Origin: Clostridia bacterium | GTDB lineage: Bacteria > Bacillota > Clostridia > Christensenellales > UBA1242 | Direction: 5' to 3' | NCBI GenBank assembly: GCA_017650795.1 | Contig: JAGCEE010000103.1 | Location: 1 to 8,360, forward strand | Length of the DNA: 8,360 nt | Part shown: positions 6,257 to 8,360 of the stretch, in pieces | Numbering within the stretch: the first letter of the stretch is position 1 | Layout of the letters: every line of letters starts with the position of its first letter | Program-made: the position numbers and the translations under genes | The notes under the pieces: generated by a model | Databases searched by the model: none | The model's input: the letters and a program-made list of their open reading frames with translations, nothing else | Told to the model about the DNA's origin: nothing

Positions 6257-8248
6257 ATGTTAACAGATAATGATAAACAAGAAGAATTAAAATATTTAAA
6301 AAAAGTTAAAAAAGAAATAAACGAAAAAATAAAAGAATTGGACGATGAGTATTATTTGCTAAAAAGAAATAAACGCGACTTTTCTGAGCATTTTTCCGAA
6401 GATTTTTACACCATGGATGACGAAGAACAGGCGCAAGAGGGCGAGTTCTTTAATGACTTTGATAGTGCCATAGAGCATACAGAAAAACAAATAGAAAGAC
6501 TAAACAAAATAAAGTATTCTCCATATTTTGGAAGAATTGATTTTAAAGAAAACGGCAACAAAAAAGCCGTCAATTATTATATTGGTGTAAATAATGTTGT
6601 TTCAAAAGATGCAAAAGTGCCATTAGTTTGTGATTGGAGAGCACCGGTGTCTTCGCTTTTTTACGACTATGAGTTGGGCGATGGCAAGTATTTTGCACCA
6701 GACGGCGAGCATTGTGGAAACATACAATTAAAAAGACAATTTAAAATAAAAAATGGCGAAATGTTTGGTGCTTTTGATAGTAGCCTTACGATTGGTGATG
6801 ATATTTTAAAAGATGTATTATCGCAAAATGCTTCAAAAAAGATGCAAACAATAATAAGCACAATCCAAAGAGAGCAAAATAAAATTGTTAGATTTGACAT
6901 GAATAAAAACTTGGTTGTTCAAGGGGTTGCCGGTTCGGGTAAAACGAGCATTGCACTCCATAGAATTGCATATTTGCTTTATCAAAACAGAAACACTCTT
7001 AAAGCAGAAAATGTTTTAATACTATCACCAAACACACTTTTTTCAGATTATATATCAAACGTTTTGCCAGAACTAGGAGAAGAAAATATCGCCGAAATGT
7101 CATTTTATGATATTGCAAAAAACGAACTCGACTTTTTGGATTATGGTTTAGAAACAAGAGAGAATTGCCTAGACGAAATAACAACAAACAATAAACGCCT
7201 AAACGAATCTGCTTATAAAAACACATACGATTTTTATGAGAGCATGTTAGATTTTTGTAAAGCATATTTTAACTTGTCATTTAAGCCAAAAGATATAAAG
7301 TTTGGCAAGCAAAAAATAAAAGCAGAAGAACTTTTAAATTTGTACAATAACACATACAAATCAAAAACACCGGCAGTTAGGGTTGAGTGGATTGTTGATT
7401 ACATATTAGATAAATTAGAAATAGAAACCAATGTTAATGCTGTTGCCGAACGTCTAAAAAGGATTATTTACCCATTTTTTGCAGAAAATAATATATTAAA
7501 TATTTATTCACAATTTTTAAATCAAATAGGAATGACTTTTGAATTAAATTCAAAAAATAACATAAAATATGATGATTTGGGCGCACTTTTGTACTTAAAA
7601 AACTATTTTTTTGGAATAAAAAAATTATTAAACATTAAATATTTAATTATTGATGAAATGCAAGATTACTCATATTTGCATTATGAAGTATTTAACAATA
7701 TTTTTAATTGCAACAAAATTGTGCTTGGCGACATAAACCAGTGCATAGATAAAATAATGACAAATGATGATTTAATAAAACTTTCAAGTATTTTAGATGC
7801 AAATTTTTTAGAATTAAATAGGGCATATCGTTCTACATACGAAATAACAAAATTTGCAAATCAAATAAAAAATATTGATTGTACATTAACTCAACGGCAT
7901 GGCGACGAGCCAAAGATTATTGTTGCTGATAAAGCGGGCAAATATATAGGGATAGCACAAGAAATAAAGCTTCTCGGCACATATGACAGTATTGCCATTC
8001 TTGTAAAAAATTCTGCCGAAGCAAAGGATGTTTACGCAAACCTTTGCGATATTGACGAGCTTAGTCTTTGTTTGAGTTCAAATGATAAACTTGGGCGTGT
8101 TAGTATAATTCCGTCATACCTTGCGAAAGGGTTGGAGTTTGATGTTGTAATAATTCCAAATGCCGACACATATTTGTCTATATTTGATAAAAATTTATTG
8201 TATGTTTCCTGTACTAGGGCATTGCATAAACTTTTAATAATAAAATAA
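6257..8248 (+). CDS. helD: HelD-like superfamily 1 helicase/ATPase (RNA polymerase recycling)
   Basis: HelD proteins are UvrD/Rep-like ATPases that release stalled RNA polymerase from nucleic acid. This 663-residue protein shows the family order: an N-terminal charged coiled coil (about 5-90) whose turn is acidic (MDDEE, 53-57), the DWRAP motif (126-130), a QREQ motif (204-207), Walker A GVAGSGKT (223-230, K229), SPNT motif Ia (258-261), Walker B LIIDEMQD (463-470), GDINQ motif III (491-495), NRAYRST motif IV (521-527, R525), AKGLEFD motif V (623-629) and YVSCTRA motif VI (649-655, R654). All ATPase motifs are intact. Known HelD proteins place the coiled coil in the polymerase secondary channel; that the acidic tip does this here is inference. 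It is somewhat shorter than B. subtilis HelD (about 770). The ATG has AGAGG 4 nt upstream. A generic repair helicase is less likely, given the DWRAP region and N-terminal arm. Confidence 0.88.
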   Translation: MLTDNDKQEELKYLKKVKKEINEKIKELDDEYYLLKRNKRDFSEHFSEDFYTMDDEEQAQEGEFFNDFDSAIEHTEKQIERLNKIKYSPYFGRIDFKENGNKKAVNYYIGVNNVVSKDAKVPLVCDWRAPVSSLFYDYELGDGKYFAPDGEHCGNIQLKRQFKIKNGEMFGAFDSSLTIGDDILKDVLSQNASKKMQTIISTIQREQNKIVRFDMNKNLVVQGVAGSGKTSIALHRIAYLLYQNRNTLKAENVLILSPNTLFSDYISNVLPELGEENIAEMSFYDIAKNELDFLDYGLETRENCLDEITTNNKRLNESAYKNTYDFYESMLDFCKAYFNLSFKPKDIKFGKQKIKAEELLNLYNNTYKSKTPAVRVEWIVDYILDKLEIETNVNAVAERLKRIIYPFFAENNILNIYSQFLNQIGMTFELNSKNNIKYDDLGALLYLKNYFFGIKKLLNIKYLIIDEMQDYSYLHYEVFNNIFNCNKIVLGDINQCIDKIMTNDDLIKLSSILDANFLELNRAYRSTYEITKFANQIKNIDCTLTQRHGDEPKIIVADKAGKYIGIAQEIKLLGTYDSIAILVKNSAEAKDVYANLCDIDELSLCLSSNDKLGRVSIIPSYLAKGLEFDVVIIPNADTYLSIFDKNLLYVSCTRALHKLLIIK

Positions 8249-8260
8249 AAATCATTCAAT

Positions 8261-8292
8261 AAAAAAATTGCCAAAATTGGCAATTTTTTTTT
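8261..8292 (+). terminator. Intrinsic terminator after the helD-like gene
   Basis: A perfect 12-bp stem (8261-8272 with 8279-8290) has a 6-nt AAAATT loop and a T9 run (8284-8292), starting 12 nt after the stop. The flanking A7 means it may also work on the minus strand. The remaining bases to the window end are low-complexity A/T with no gene that I can support. Confidence 0.88.
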
Positions 8293-8360
8293 AATAATAA
8301 TAAATCAATATAAAAATAATATTTTTTTAAATAAAACTATAATTTTTTAACATTTTTTTA

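Noticed and set aside
8293..8360. Coding or RNA feature at the right edge
   Set aside because: Only low-complexity A/T sequence with no start, ribosome binding site or stable hairpin is visible.

Overview
The window comes from a very AT-rich bacterial chromosome, most likely an uncultured low-GC Bacillota (Clostridia-like) organism. I infer this from the A/T-dominated intergenic DNA, AGGAGG-type ribosome binding sites, hairpin-plus-T-run terminators, a surface protein with InlB-type (Listeria-Bacteroides) repeats, a YcxB-like membrane protein and a clostridial-style HelD helicase. All six genes read through in the standard code and use TAA or TAG stops. I see no rRNA, tRNA, CRISPR array, insertion sequence or phage gene. 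It looks like a compact chromosomal region of mostly single-gene transcription units, not an accessory island.

Layout, left to right. At 23-52 is a bidirectional terminator. deoC (deoxyribose-phosphate aldolase) lies on the minus strand at 91-747. A 243-bp divergent intergenic region follows, with an isolated G-rich patch and an AT palindrome. At 991-3387 (+) is a large secreted, membrane-anchored SGNH/GDSL hydrolase with three InlB-type repeats and two probable Ig-like domains. A terminator at 3400-3433 is followed directly by asd (aspartate-semialdehyde dehydrogenase, 3468-4451, +). A terminator at 4459-4488 is shared by asd and the convergent YcxB-like membrane protein (4504-5010, minus; its start is corrected here to an internal ATG). 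A divergent promoter region leads to a lipoprotein of unknown function (5184-6188, +). A strong hairpin terminator touching the ribosome binding site of the next gene precedes a HelD-like helicase/ATPase (6257-8248, +), which ends at the terminator at 8261-8292.

The genes do not form one pathway: nucleoside catabolism (deoC), the aspartate family and diaminopimelate (asd), the cell surface (SGNH protein, lipoprotein, YcxB-like protein) and RNA polymerase recycling (HelD) are side by side. The most interesting signals are in the non-coding DNA. Two genes (the SGNH hydrolase and asd) have no Shine-Dalgarno sequence and a -10 element ending exactly 6 nt before the ATG, which predicts leaderless mRNAs; the other four genes have clear Shine-Dalgarno sequences. 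The helD-like gene has an intrinsic terminator placed one base before its ribosome binding site, so its expression probably depends on read-through or attenuation. Two terminators about 3.8 kb apart share a 20-bp core with 19 identical positions. I found no convincing evidence of a wholly new multi-gene system.
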